In this document: positions 1 through 8,918 of the stretch, piece by piece
Layout of the letters: every line of letters starts with the position of its first letter
Numbering within the stretch: position 1 is the stretch's first letter
NCBI GenBank assembly: GCA_946404865.1
Contig: CAMJFC010000005.1
Coordinates: forward strand, 1-64,000
Length of the DNA: 64,000 bases
Source of the DNA: an uncultured Prevotellaceae bacterium
Lineage (GTDB): Bacteria > Bacteroidota > Bacteroidia > Bacteroidales > Bacteroidaceae
Direction: 5' to 3'
Made by a program: the position numbers and the translations under genes
The notes under the pieces: generated by a model
What the model saw: only the letters and a program-made list of their open reading frames with translations
Database searches by the model: none
What the model was told of the DNA's origin: nothing

Positions 1-178
1 ATCCCTCAGATATAGTTTCGTTATCAGCGTAGCTGATAATTTTCCTATATTCCTATAATCCTTAGACATAATAATGAACTGCAAAGCAGTTTCTTTCCAA
101 TAATTCCAAATCCCTCAGATATAGTTTCGTTATCAGCGTAGCTGATAATTTTCCTATATTCCTAAAATTCCTTAGACA
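1..178. repeat. Two direct copies (about 1-70 and 109-177) of a ~70-bp hairpin-bearing repeat
   Basis: ATCCCTCAGATATAGTTTCGTTATCAGCGTAGCTGATAATTTTCCTATATTCC... present twice; perfect 8-bp stem TTATCAGC-GTA-GCTGATAA; between copies AACTGC-AAA-GCAGTT hairpin. Confidence 0.9.
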
Positions 179-201
179 AAAACAGCAAAAGGGGAGAAGA
201 G

Positions 202-1269
202 ATGAGGATCCTTCATGTCATAACATCGTTGTTAACGGGTGGCGCCGAGAGATTGGTGGTTGACTTGACCTTGCGCTTGCGCCAGATGGGCCACGAGGTG
301 GATGTCGCCGTCTTTAACGGCGCTGACGCCCCGTTCTTGCAAGAACTCCGACAGCACCAGGAGGTCAAGCTGTACATCCTCGGCCAATCCTTTTATGACG
401 TGCGCCACATCTGGCGACTGCGCAAAATCATTCGTGGTTACGACATCATCCATACCCACAACTCCTCGCCCCAGCTCTATGCCGCCCTCGCCAACATCGG
501 GCAACATAAACGGCTGGTGACCACTGAGCATAATACTGCCAACCGCAAGCGGAACCGTTTCTTCTTGAGGCTGGTTGACAAGTGGATGTACCGACAGTAT
601 GAACACATCATCTGCATCTCCGACAAGGCGGCGGACAATCTCAAGGCGTATCTGAAACGCGACGACCGCATCCAGACTGTTTACAATGGGGTGGATGTGG
701 AACGGATACATCAGGCTGAACCCCTTGAGGAGATGAAGTCGGAGCGTTTCGTGACCTTGATGGTGGCGGCCTATCGTCTGCAGAAAGACCATGAGACGGT
801 GATTCGTGCAGCCCGGCGGTTGCCGAAGGAGCAGTTCGAGTTTTGGTTCGCCGGCTCTGGTGATCGCATGGACGAGGTGGTGCGTGAGGTGAAGGAGGCT
901 GGTCTGGAAGGGCAAATCAAGATTCTTGGCAACCGTACCGATGTGCCCCAGTTGCTGAAGACGGCCGATGTTATCTTGATGTCCACTCATTATGAGGGCC
1001 TCTCGCTCTCCAATATCGAGGGCATGAGTGCAGGTAAGCCCTTTGTGGCAAGTGATGTGGATGGCGTGCATGAGATAACGGACGGCTATGGCATTCTCTT
1101 CCCCCATGAGGATGATGCTGCGTTAGCGGAAATCTTGCAGCGTCTGGCCTCTGACCGCGATTACTATGCTGAGGTGGCTGATAAATGCTATCAGCGGGCG
1201 AAAGAGTATGATCTGGGGAAGATGGTGGAGAGGTATGAGATGGTATATCAAAAGGGGATGAAGAAGTAG
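202..1269 (+). CDS. Glycosyltransferase family 4 protein
   Basis: MRILHVITSLLTGGAERLVVDL N-terminus and EGLSLSNIEGMSAGKPFVASDVDGVHEI C-terminal GT4 motif. Confidence 0.92.
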   Translation: MRILHVITSLLTGGAERLVVDLTLRLRQMGHEVDVAVFNGADAPFLQELRQHQEVKLYILGQSFYDVRHIWRLRKIIRGYDIIHTHNSSPQLYAALANIGQHKRLVTTEHNTANRKRNRFFLRLVDKWMYRQYEHIICISDKAADNLKAYLKRDDRIQTVYNGVDVERIHQAEPLEEMKSERFVTLMVAAYRLQKDHETVIRAARRLPKEQFEFWFAGSGDRMDEVVREVKEAGLEGQIKILGNRTDVPQLLKTADVILMSTHYEGLSLSNIEGMSAGKPFVASDVDGVHEITDGYGILFPHEDDAALAEILQRLASDRDYYAEVADKCYQRAKEYDLGKMVERYEMVYQKGMKK

Positions 1270-1293
1270 ATGGTCGTGAAATAGCCGCACAGA

Positions 1294-2310
1294 ATGTATT
1301 CTACTTATATTTCGAAGGATGATTCAAATGCCATCAAGGGCATTGCGATATTGCTGATGTTGTTCTATCACCTGTTTAACAGAGTGACAGACGGCGTGGT
1401 GGATGTCTGGGTCGGCGGTCAACCGTTGACCAAGTTCTTGTCCGGTGGGGCTTATCCTGTGCCGTTCTTTCTGATGATGAGCGGTTATGGCCTTTATTAT
1501 ACAAAAGAGAAAGGACGGTTGAATTTGGGCTCTACATGCAAACGGTCATTGAAACTATATATCCATTATTGGCTTGTTTTATTGATTTTTGCGGGTATAG
1601 GATGCTTCGTGGCTCCAGAATTCTATCCCGGAGATGCCGCCAAGGTCATAGAAAATGTCACGGCTTGGCATTGTACTTATAACTATGAGACTTGGTTCCT
1701 GTTGCCCTATGTCGTACTTAGTCTTTTGGCGCCGTTGATTTTTCGTGCGATGGATAAAATGCCCATAAAATGGTCTCTGCTTATGGCACTTGTCATTTCC
1801 TACGGAGCCCAGTTCGTCGTTAGCAGGTATGTGGCAACAGGTGCTTTGACGCAATCTGTGCTTGTTTTTGTCATTGTCGTTGCAGGGCTTTTGTTCGATT
1901 TCGTAATCGGGGCGGCCATGGCGAAATATGCCTTTGCACATCAACGAGAGGATGGTGGTGAAAACCAACATCCCGTTTCTTTGTCATTAGGAATTATTCT
2001 GTTGGTCGTTCTCTTCCTGCTAAGATGCGTTGTCAGGTTGCCGTGGGATGCTTTTTATACATTTCTGCTGATATTTGTCTTCCTCAATATGAAACGTATC
2101 GGTTGGATTGAAGGCATATTGAGAGCCTTAGGCAAAAAGTCCATGGTGATGTGGATGGTACATACATATTTCTCCATCTATCTGTTCCACGACTTTATAT
2201 ATAGTTTTAAGTATCCTGTCTTAATCTATATGGTGCTGATAGCAATTAGTTATGGTGTGGCGACGATATTGGAAATTGTTTGTAAGCCTATTGCAAAGCG
2301 GATAAGATGA
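1294..2310 (+). CDS. Acyltransferase family 3 (OafA-like) membrane protein, type A
   Basis: AIKGIAILLMLFYHLFNR, multiple TM segments, GYGLYYTKEKG. Confidence 0.85.
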   Translation: MYSTYISKDDSNAIKGIAILLMLFYHLFNRVTDGVVDVWVGGQPLTKFLSGGAYPVPFFLMMSGYGLYYTKEKGRLNLGSTCKRSLKLYIHYWLVLLIFAGIGCFVAPEFYPGDAAKVIENVTAWHCTYNYETWFLLPYVVLSLLAPLIFRAMDKMPIKWSLLMALVISYGAQFVVSRYVATGALTQSVLVFVIVVAGLLFDFVIGAAMAKYAFAHQREDGGENQHPVSLSLGIILLVVLFLLRCVVRLPWDAFYTFLLIFVFLNMKRIGWIEGILRALGKKSMVMWMVHTYFSIYLFHDFIYSFKYPVLIYMVLIAISYGVATILEIVCKPIAKRIR

Positions 2311-2415
2311 AGGTTGATGTGCGTGTATTCATTGTGCTACTATAATTGCCAATGTTTAGTTTTACAGATGTATCATTATCTCGAAACATTTGTCTGTCAG
2401 TCATTTTTTTAGAAT

Positions 2416-3063
2416 ATGTCCTATTCTTTTAAGAAATGCTTAGTGGGACTTGCGTTTAAAATTATGTCCCCATTAAGAAATTATTATTTGAGCAATAAAC
2501 GGAGACAGAATCACAATAAGAATGTCTGTTTGTTATGTAATAATTGTACTGGTGGAGTTATTTTACATGATTTGGGCCTTCCATTTAATACTCCAACTAT
2601 CAATATGGGAATACGCAATCAGAACGAATTTTTGTTTTTTGTTGAAAATATTGGAAACCTTTTGCATGAAGATGTATATGAGTTGGACTATATGAAATAC
2701 CATCATCCTGCTGGTTACATCTGTTATGAGGGTAAAACCATTGATATCGTTTTCACTCATTATAAGTCTTTTGAAGACGGTCGTAAGAAGTGGATAGAAA
2801 GAATGAAAAGGGTCGATCTTAATCATATTTATGTTTTATATGAGGGACCTCATGTGTCAGAAGAATTTTTGGAGCGTTTCTCAATGTTACCCTACAAAAA
2901 AGCTGTTTTATCGTCATATAATGAAAGTGTAGAGTATTCGTTTTATCATGGTTATCATTTTTATAAAGATTGGAAATTTGGAAAAATACTTGAGTATAAA
3001 TCCTTGCTTAGTGTGAAAAGATTTTTAGATGATTTTGATTATGTGGCATTTTTCAATGATTAA
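2416..3063 (+). CDS. DUF1919-family exopolysaccharide biosynthesis protein
   Basis: NCTGGVILHDLGLPFNTPTINMGI and C-terminal YHGYHFYKDW resemble DUF1919. Confidence 0.75.
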   Translation: MSYSFKKCLVGLAFKIMSPLRNYYLSNKRRQNHNKNVCLLCNNCTGGVILHDLGLPFNTPTINMGIRNQNEFLFFVENIGNLLHEDVYELDYMKYHHPAGYICYEGKTIDIVFTHYKSFEDGRKKWIERMKRVDLNHIYVLYEGPHVSEEFLERFSMLPYKKAVLSSYNESVEYSFYHGYHFYKDWKFGKILEYKSLLSVKRFLDDFDYVAFFND

Positions 3064-3065
3064 AC

Positions 3066-4130
3066 ATGACTGAGCGCATTTCAAAAACAATTACAGCAAG
3101 TCGATTCCCACTCATTTTCTTAATTGTATTACTCCATACAATCGTATTAGGACAATCTTACCCTAAAGGAGTAGAAATCCCTGTGGGTAAATTTACTTTA
3201 TTGGATGTTGTACAATTTGTTTCTCAGAGAGAAATCGGCGACTTGGGCGTACCTGCTTTTTTCTTAGTGTCTGGCTTTCTCTTCTTTTGTGGAAAAGAAA
3301 TGAGTGTTGAAGTTTGGAAAGAAAAACTGAAGAAACGGGTTATCTCTTTATTAGTTCCATATTTGATTTGGAATACGCTTTTTCTTATATATTATTTAGT
3401 CTTGTCAAAAGTTTTGACCATCGGGGATTGGGGATTGTCGGAATATACACCAATACAATATTTAGATTTGTATTTAGGGTTCAATTCTGGTCCTGTTCTT
3501 GCGCCGTTATGGTTTATTCGAGATTTGATGATCCTAAATATTTTAGCTCTGCCAGGGTTTTATCTAGTGAAAAAGATGAAATGGTTGGCTCTACCGCTTT
3601 TTGTGATACCTTTTTTGTTGGTTTCTTTTTCTGTTTATGCTATTCCATACATAGGCGTTAGAAGTCTTGTTCCCTATTTTTTGGGAGCATGGTTTGCCAT
3701 CCACAGAAAAGAATTCATAGTGGTTAGTCGAAAGCTATTGTCATTGTTAAATATATTATTTATTGTTATTGTTTTTGTAGTCACTGTTTTACATTTCGAG
3801 GGTAGTCCAAACAGAATGCTTCAACAATCTGAGATACTATTGGGCGTTTTTTTGTTGTTCTCTAATATCAATTATTTGTTAGAGCATCGAGTCATAAAGG
3901 ATGGGAAAAGATTGTCAGAAAGTTCTTTTTTTGTTTATGTAACACACATGTTCATAATGAATATTCCTAATAAATTGTGGGTTTTAGTGCTTCCTCCTAA
4001 TGGTGCGATGGCTTCTTTGATGCAGTGGATAATCCCTCTTGTCGTTACGGTGTTACTTTGTTATGCTTATTTTGGATTAAAAAGAATTACTCCAAAGACC
4101 ATGGCAGTTTTGACTGGAGGACGAAAATGA
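3066..4130 (+). CDS. Acyltransferase family 3 membrane protein, type B
   Basis: ITASRFPLIFLIVLLHTIVLG, GVPAFFLVSGFLFF, APLWFIRDLMIL. Confidence 0.85.
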   Translation: MTERISKTITASRFPLIFLIVLLHTIVLGQSYPKGVEIPVGKFTLLDVVQFVSQREIGDLGVPAFFLVSGFLFFCGKEMSVEVWKEKLKKRVISLLVPYLIWNTLFLIYYLVLSKVLTIGDWGLSEYTPIQYLDLYLGFNSGPVLAPLWFIRDLMILNILALPGFYLVKKMKWLALPLFVIPFLLVSFSVYAIPYIGVRSLVPYFLGAWFAIHRKEFIVVSRKLLSLLNILFIVIVFVVTVLHFEGSPNRMLQQSEILLGVFLLFSNINYLLEHRVIKDGKRLSESSFFVYVTHMFIMNIPNKLWVLVLPPNGAMASLMQWIIPLVVTVLLCYAYFGLKRITPKTMAVLTGGRK

Positions 4131-4173
4131 GAATGCCCTTTAAGGCGTCATATTAAAATCTCAACTATCCATC

Positions 4174-5613
4174 ATGTTATTTAATTCTTTTGCTTTTATT
4201 GTATTCCTACCCATAGCGTTCGCAAGTTATTGGCTGATAAATAATCGTCGGCTTCAAAATCTGTGGGTAGTATTCGTTAGCTATGTGTTTTATGGCTGGT
4301 GGAATTGGCGCTTCTTGGGCTTAATAGCTTTTACCTCTTTGTGTAGTTATGCTTCAGGTCTGTTGTTAGCTAAGTTTGAAGGTAAGCGTTCTAAGCAAAA
4401 AATCATTAGTGCGGCTAATATTGTCATCAATCTTTCGATTTTAGCTGTGTTTAAATACTTAAATTTCTTTATAGAGAATTTTCAATTACTACTCTCTCAT
4501 GTTGGTCTCCACATAGATTGGGTGACGGCGAATATCGTTTTACCTGTTGGTATCAGTTTTTATACATTTCAAGCCTTGAGTTATACTATAGATGTGTATC
4601 AAGGGAAAATCAGACCGACAAATGATGTCATCGAATTCTTTGCATATATTAGTTTTTTTCCTCAGTTGGTTGCAGGACCTATAGAACGTGCAACGAATCT
4701 GTTGCCACAATTCCAAAATAAAAGGCGGTTTGACTATAGTAAAGCTGTTGATGGCTGTCGGCAAATGTTGTGGGGATTCGTAAAAAAAATGGTAGTTGCA
4801 GACAACTGTGCCGCAATCGTTAATCAGATGTGGGGGGATTATCAAACGCTGAGCAGCGTACAACTTTTACTATTGGGAGTGCTGTTTACGTTCCAAATTT
4901 ATTGCGATTTTTCCGGGTATTCTGATATCGCAATTGGTTGTGCGCGACTTTTTGGCTTTAATCTTATGCAGAATTTTAATTTCCCATACTTTTCCAGAAG
5001 TATCCCTGAGTTCTGGCGTAGATGGCATATCTCTTTAACTACATGGTTTCGCGATTATATCTATTTCCCGTTGGGGGGGAGTAGATGTGATAAGTGGAAA
5101 ATCATCAGAAATGTTTTTATTGTATGGGGGATAAGCGGGTTATGGCATGGAGCTGATTGGACATTTGTCTGTTGGGGCTGTTTTCATGCGACATTATTAG
5201 CAATATATAATATCCTCGGCATTAACACAAAATTTAAGAATGTAGTAGCGGATGGAAGGAAGATGCCAAACGTTAAAGAACTGAGTCAGATGATTCTTAC
5301 TTTCTTCTTGGCTGTGATTGGATGGATTATATTCCGCGCAGAGAATATGTCGCAGGCTGTTGATTTCTTGAAAGGAATGTTTACTCACGTTAATTATGTT
5401 GGGCCTATTGGATTCTTTGTAAAACCACTCTTGCTCGCATCGTGTCTAATGTTGGTTGAGTGGTTGCAACGAAAAAAGACTCATGCCTTACAATTCTCTT
5501 CTACGGGAATATTCCGTTACAGTCTTATCCGCTATTGTACTTACATGGGGTTGCTGGTATTAATCGTGTTGAATACAGGAGAGGTGCAAACATTTATCTA
5601 CTTCCAGTTTTGA
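4174..5613 (+). CDS. MBOAT family O-acyltransferase (AlgI-like)
   Basis: ISFYTFQALSYTIDVYQGK, PQLVAGPIERATNLLPQ, FWRRWHISLTTWFRDYIYFPLGGSR, GLWHGADWTF. Confidence 0.95.
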   Translation: MLFNSFAFIVFLPIAFASYWLINNRRLQNLWVVFVSYVFYGWWNWRFLGLIAFTSLCSYASGLLLAKFEGKRSKQKIISAANIVINLSILAVFKYLNFFIENFQLLLSHVGLHIDWVTANIVLPVGISFYTFQALSYTIDVYQGKIRPTNDVIEFFAYISFFPQLVAGPIERATNLLPQFQNKRRFDYSKAVDGCRQMLWGFVKKMVVADNCAAIVNQMWGDYQTLSSVQLLLLGVLFTFQIYCDFSGYSDIAIGCARLFGFNLMQNFNFPYFSRSIPEFWRRWHISLTTWFRDYIYFPLGGSRCDKWKIIRNVFIVWGISGLWHGADWTFVCWGCFHATLLAIYNILGINTKFKNVVADGRKMPNVKELSQMILTFFLAVIGWIIFRAENMSQAVDFLKGMFTHVNYVGPIGFFVKPLLLASCLMLVEWLQRKKTHALQFSSTGIFRYSLIRYCTYMGLLVLIVLNTGEVQTFIYFQF

Positions 5614-6603
5614 ATGAAAAAGTTTTTGATTAAGATTTGCTATACTGTTTTACCTATATATTTGGTAACCCTGGCATTAATGGCTTACTATAATATAGAA
5701 GTCAGACCGAATATGAATGGCGATTTGGGTATTTTGGGCAAATTTCAAACACCAGCCAGAATCGAGAGCGAATTGCATCAAGAGTTTTTTACAAATTTCA
5801 CAGATGAAAAAGTATTAAGAGACACGGTTGTAGATGTGTTAGTGATAGGGGATTCTTTTTCAAGAGAGGGTGAAGATGCTTATTTGAATTATATTGCAGC
5901 AAGTGGAATGAGTGTCATGAATTTTTATGTCAGTTCAAATGAATACCAAACGGCTTATGATCTGTGTAATTTGGGCTTTATAGATTCAACAAATGTGAAA
6001 ACCATCATTGTAGAAAATGTGGAGAGGGAATTAGTAGGTTTGTTGAAGGCGGTGAAGGTTGGGAATGATTCAATCCACAAAAGGGAGGCATATGACACTT
6101 CTAAGAACTATCATGAAGAAAGTTGGTCTTTGTTGGAAATGAAAAATTGGTTTCTTTTACGTTTAGGATATGAAGAGCCTGTAAAAAAGTGTAAATTGTC
6201 AGAGAAACTGTTCTCTGGTGAAAAAGGAGATGAATTGTATTTTTATGATTCGGATTTAAATTCTTTCCATATAGAGAAAAATGACGAAAAGGTGTTGTTG
6301 GAACATTTGAAGCTCGTTGAAAATAAGTGTAACGAAAAAGGTGTAAATGTCATTTTCTTGGTTTGTCCCGATAAATATGATATGTATCAAGATTATATCA
6401 TTTTCAACCCATATGAACGGAAGACTATCAATGAAGATTTTCGGCTGTTATTTCCCGAGAAAAGTAATTTAGTAATAGGAAAAGAAGTTTTGAACCCCTT
6501 GTTGAAACATGGGGAGAAAGACATTTATCATCAGAATGATACCCATTGGTCATGGAAAGCAGCTAAAATAGTGGCTGATTCGATAACCAAATTGATTCGT
6601 TGA
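5614..6603 (+). CDS. SGNH/AlgX-AlgJ-like acetyltransferase partner of MBOAT
   Basis: GDSFSREGE motif, terminal DTHWSWKAAKIVADSI, directly follows MBOAT gene. Confidence 0.75.
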   Translation: MKKFLIKICYTVLPIYLVTLALMAYYNIEVRPNMNGDLGILGKFQTPARIESELHQEFFTNFTDEKVLRDTVVDVLVIGDSFSREGEDAYLNYIAASGMSVMNFYVSSNEYQTAYDLCNLGFIDSTNVKTIIVENVERELVGLLKAVKVGNDSIHKREAYDTSKNYHEESWSLLEMKNWFLLRLGYEEPVKKCKLSEKLFSGEKGDELYFYDSDLNSFHIEKNDEKVLLEHLKLVENKCNEKGVNVIFLVCPDKYDMYQDYIIFNPYERKTINEDFRLLFPEKSNLVIGKEVLNPLLKHGEKDIYHQNDTHWSWKAAKIVADSITKLIR

Positions 6604-6673
6604 TTCTTTTTTATCTGGCAGATGTACGGTTTAATTCCATTTGAAATCATGCCAATCAGAATAAACTGAAGCT

Positions 6674-7762
6674 GTGATATTCGTGAAAACCATAAATATT
6701 GATGATAAGTGCCTGTCGCAGACCATTTCATGGCTGCGCTTTCCAATGATAGTAGGCATCGTGCTGTTGCATACGTTCATCTTAGGAAGAGCTGCAGGTG
6801 GGAACACTATCACGGCAGAAGAATATCCTGCGTTCGCCATATTTGACCATGTCGCAAAGGCTGACTTGGGCGAAATAGCGGTGCCATTGTTCTTCTTCAT
6901 GTCTGGTTTCCTCTTCTTTTACCGTGTAGAAGAATGGAACAGACAGGTGTATATTAAAAAGTTGAAAAGTCGGTTTCGTACGTTGGTCATCCCTTATTTC
7001 CTGTGGAATACAGTGTTCTTGCTCTATGTGGCGTTGTTAGGGTTGGTGGCTCCGTCGTTATTGACCTATAAGGTGAGTTTTCTGAGCATGGCTCCTCTTG
7101 AGGTGTTGAATACTTATTGGGATTTAAGTCAAGGCCTGATACCCTTGTGGTTCATCCGTGATTTGATTATCATCAATCTCTTGTCGTTTGCCGTCTATCG
7201 GATACTGAAACCTCGCTTCGGCATCTTTGTTGTCCTTTTGATGGCGGTTGTGTTTCTTTCTGCTCAATGGCATTATATCCCTGGAGTGGGATTGCGGAGT
7301 TCATTCCCCTATATGTTAGGTGCATGGTTCAGTATTCATAAATGCAATTTCATTGATAAGCTTTGGGGTTATCGCTATGGATTATTAGCGGGCTATTTCA
7401 TTTTGGTAGTGACGGATACTTGTCTGTGGAGCACAGGTTATTATTCGTTTGCGGTCAACCGTCTATGTCTCTTGACAGGCGTGTTGACCATTCCTCTATT
7501 AGCTGCAGAGGGGATTCTTAAGGGGAAATTACAGCTGAGGAAATGGAAAGAAGAGAGTTCGTTCTTTATCTATGTTTTCCACATGTTCATCGTTCATTTG
7601 CCTTTCGTCATTTTGAGCAGAATAGTACCATTGAATGACTTCACGGCGATGATACTCCAGATAGGCATTCCGATATTGGTGGCATATATTAGTGTGGCCA
7701 TCTATCTGTTGCTCAAACGCATGATGCCTGGCGTGATGCGTGTGGCTGTGGGAGGCAGATGA
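6674..7762 (+). CDS. Acyltransferase family 3 membrane protein, type B paralog
   Basis: SWLRFPMIVGIVLLHTFILG, VPLFFFMSGFLFF, IPLWFIRDLIII; resembles 3066-4130 product. Confidence 0.85.
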   Translation: MIFVKTINIDDKCLSQTISWLRFPMIVGIVLLHTFILGRAAGGNTITAEEYPAFAIFDHVAKADLGEIAVPLFFFMSGFLFFYRVEEWNRQVYIKKLKSRFRTLVIPYFLWNTVFLLYVALLGLVAPSLLTYKVSFLSMAPLEVLNTYWDLSQGLIPLWFIRDLIIINLLSFAVYRILKPRFGIFVVLLMAVVFLSAQWHYIPGVGLRSSFPYMLGAWFSIHKCNFIDKLWGYRYGLLAGYFILVVTDTCLWSTGYYSFAVNRLCLLTGVLTIPLLAAEGILKGKLQLRKWKEESSFFIYVFHMFIVHLPFVILSRIVPLNDFTAMILQIGIPILVAYISVAIYLLLKRMMPGVMRVAVGGR

Positions 7763-7846
7763 CCGCGATTACTATGCTGAGGTGGCGGAGAAATGCTACC
7801 AACGGGCGAAAGAGTATGATTTGGGGAAGATGGTGGAGAGGTATGA
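7760..7846 (+). pseudogene. Truncated duplicate of the 3' end of the GT4 gene (copy of 1152-1238)
   Basis: 87-bp match with about 5 mismatches by eye; encodes DRDYYAEVAEKCYQRAKEYDLGKMVERY versus DRDYYAEVADKCYQRAKEYDLGKMVERY in the 202-1269 product. Confidence 0.93.
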
Positions 7847-7894
7847 TGAGGTAAAAACCAATAGAATTGTTTTCCTATTGGTAATGTTTGTTAT

Positions 7895-8866
7895 TTGATA
7901 GAAAGAATGACGCGTTGCGAAACCCAGATATTAAAAGGATTGGCATTTTTAATGATGCTAGTAGTCCATATATGGGCAAATCAGTTGGACAACTGGGTCG
8001 TTGTTAACGGACATATACTATGGGAATATTTAGGGAAGGTGTCAGAGCCGGTAGCTTTCTTTTTGTTCCTGGGTGGATATGGACTCTATTGTGTAAGAGA
8101 AAAAGGTGATAAGCATCGCTATTCTCGTTTGTTTCGGTTGTATATTCATTATTGGATAATCTTATTTCTCTTTTCAACAGTTGCAGTTCTATTAAAGAAC
8201 CCTGCTGTTTATCCTATTAATGTTTCAGATGTATTCCTCAATTACTCATCGATACATATTTCTTGGAATCCTGTGTGTCAATTCCTACTTCCATACGTTT
8301 TGCTATCACTGTTATACCCCGTTCTTTTTAAGTTGTTAGATCGATTTGGTGTGGTCTTCGTCGGGATAGCAACATTTGTTTTATATGGAATTGCAGGCTC
8401 ATTGTATGGAAAATATGGTGATATGTTGTTTTGGGAGATACCCGAGCGCTTTTTCTTTTATCTTTGCCCCTTTATGTGGGGTGCTTGCCTTAAAAAGGCG
8501 GATGTCATTAACAAAATATCCCTAAAAAGGAGTGTCGCCACTTTACTTTTCATCGTATTATTGGTAATATATAGCGTCCTTCATTCAACATTGTTTACCC
8601 CATTCTATGTTTTGGCATTTGTCGTGCTTTTTGTCAAGTTGCCGAGACCTAAACTGCTGGATTGGGTGCTGTCAAAAATAGGCGACCATTCTATGAATAT
8701 GTGGTTTATCCATGCATGGTTTTGTTTTATTTTACTGAAAGATGAGTTGTATTCTTTGAGGTATCCTGTTGTGGTGCTCATTGTTGTTTTAGTGATGAGT
8801 TATATTTCTTCGATTATAATCAACGCCATAACTAAGCCGATGGAGAATAAATTGTTTAAACAATAA
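7895..8866 (+). CDS. Acyltransferase family 3 membrane protein, type A paralog (start TTG 7895 or ATG 7907)
   Basis: ILKGLAFLMMLVVHIW, FFLFLGGYGLYCVREKG, LYIHYWIILFLF; resembles 1294-2310 product. Confidence 0.83.
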   Translation: MIERMTRCETQILKGLAFLMMLVVHIWANQLDNWVVVNGHILWEYLGKVSEPVAFFLFLGGYGLYCVREKGDKHRYSRLFRLYIHYWIILFLFSTVAVLLKNPAVYPINVSDVFLNYSSIHISWNPVCQFLLPYVLLSLLYPVLFKLLDRFGVVFVGIATFVLYGIAGSLYGKYGDMLFWEIPERFFFYLCPFMWGACLKKADVINKISLKRSVATLLFIVLLVIYSVLHSTLFTPFYVLAFVVLFVKLPRPKLLDWVLSKIGDHSMNMWFIHAWFCFILLKDELYSLRYPVVVLIVVLVMSYISSIIINAITKPMENKLFKQ

Positions 8867-8918
8867 AATGCTGTTGTCTTATGCTCTTATAACGGTTTGA
8901 ATACCTGTAATTAATAAT

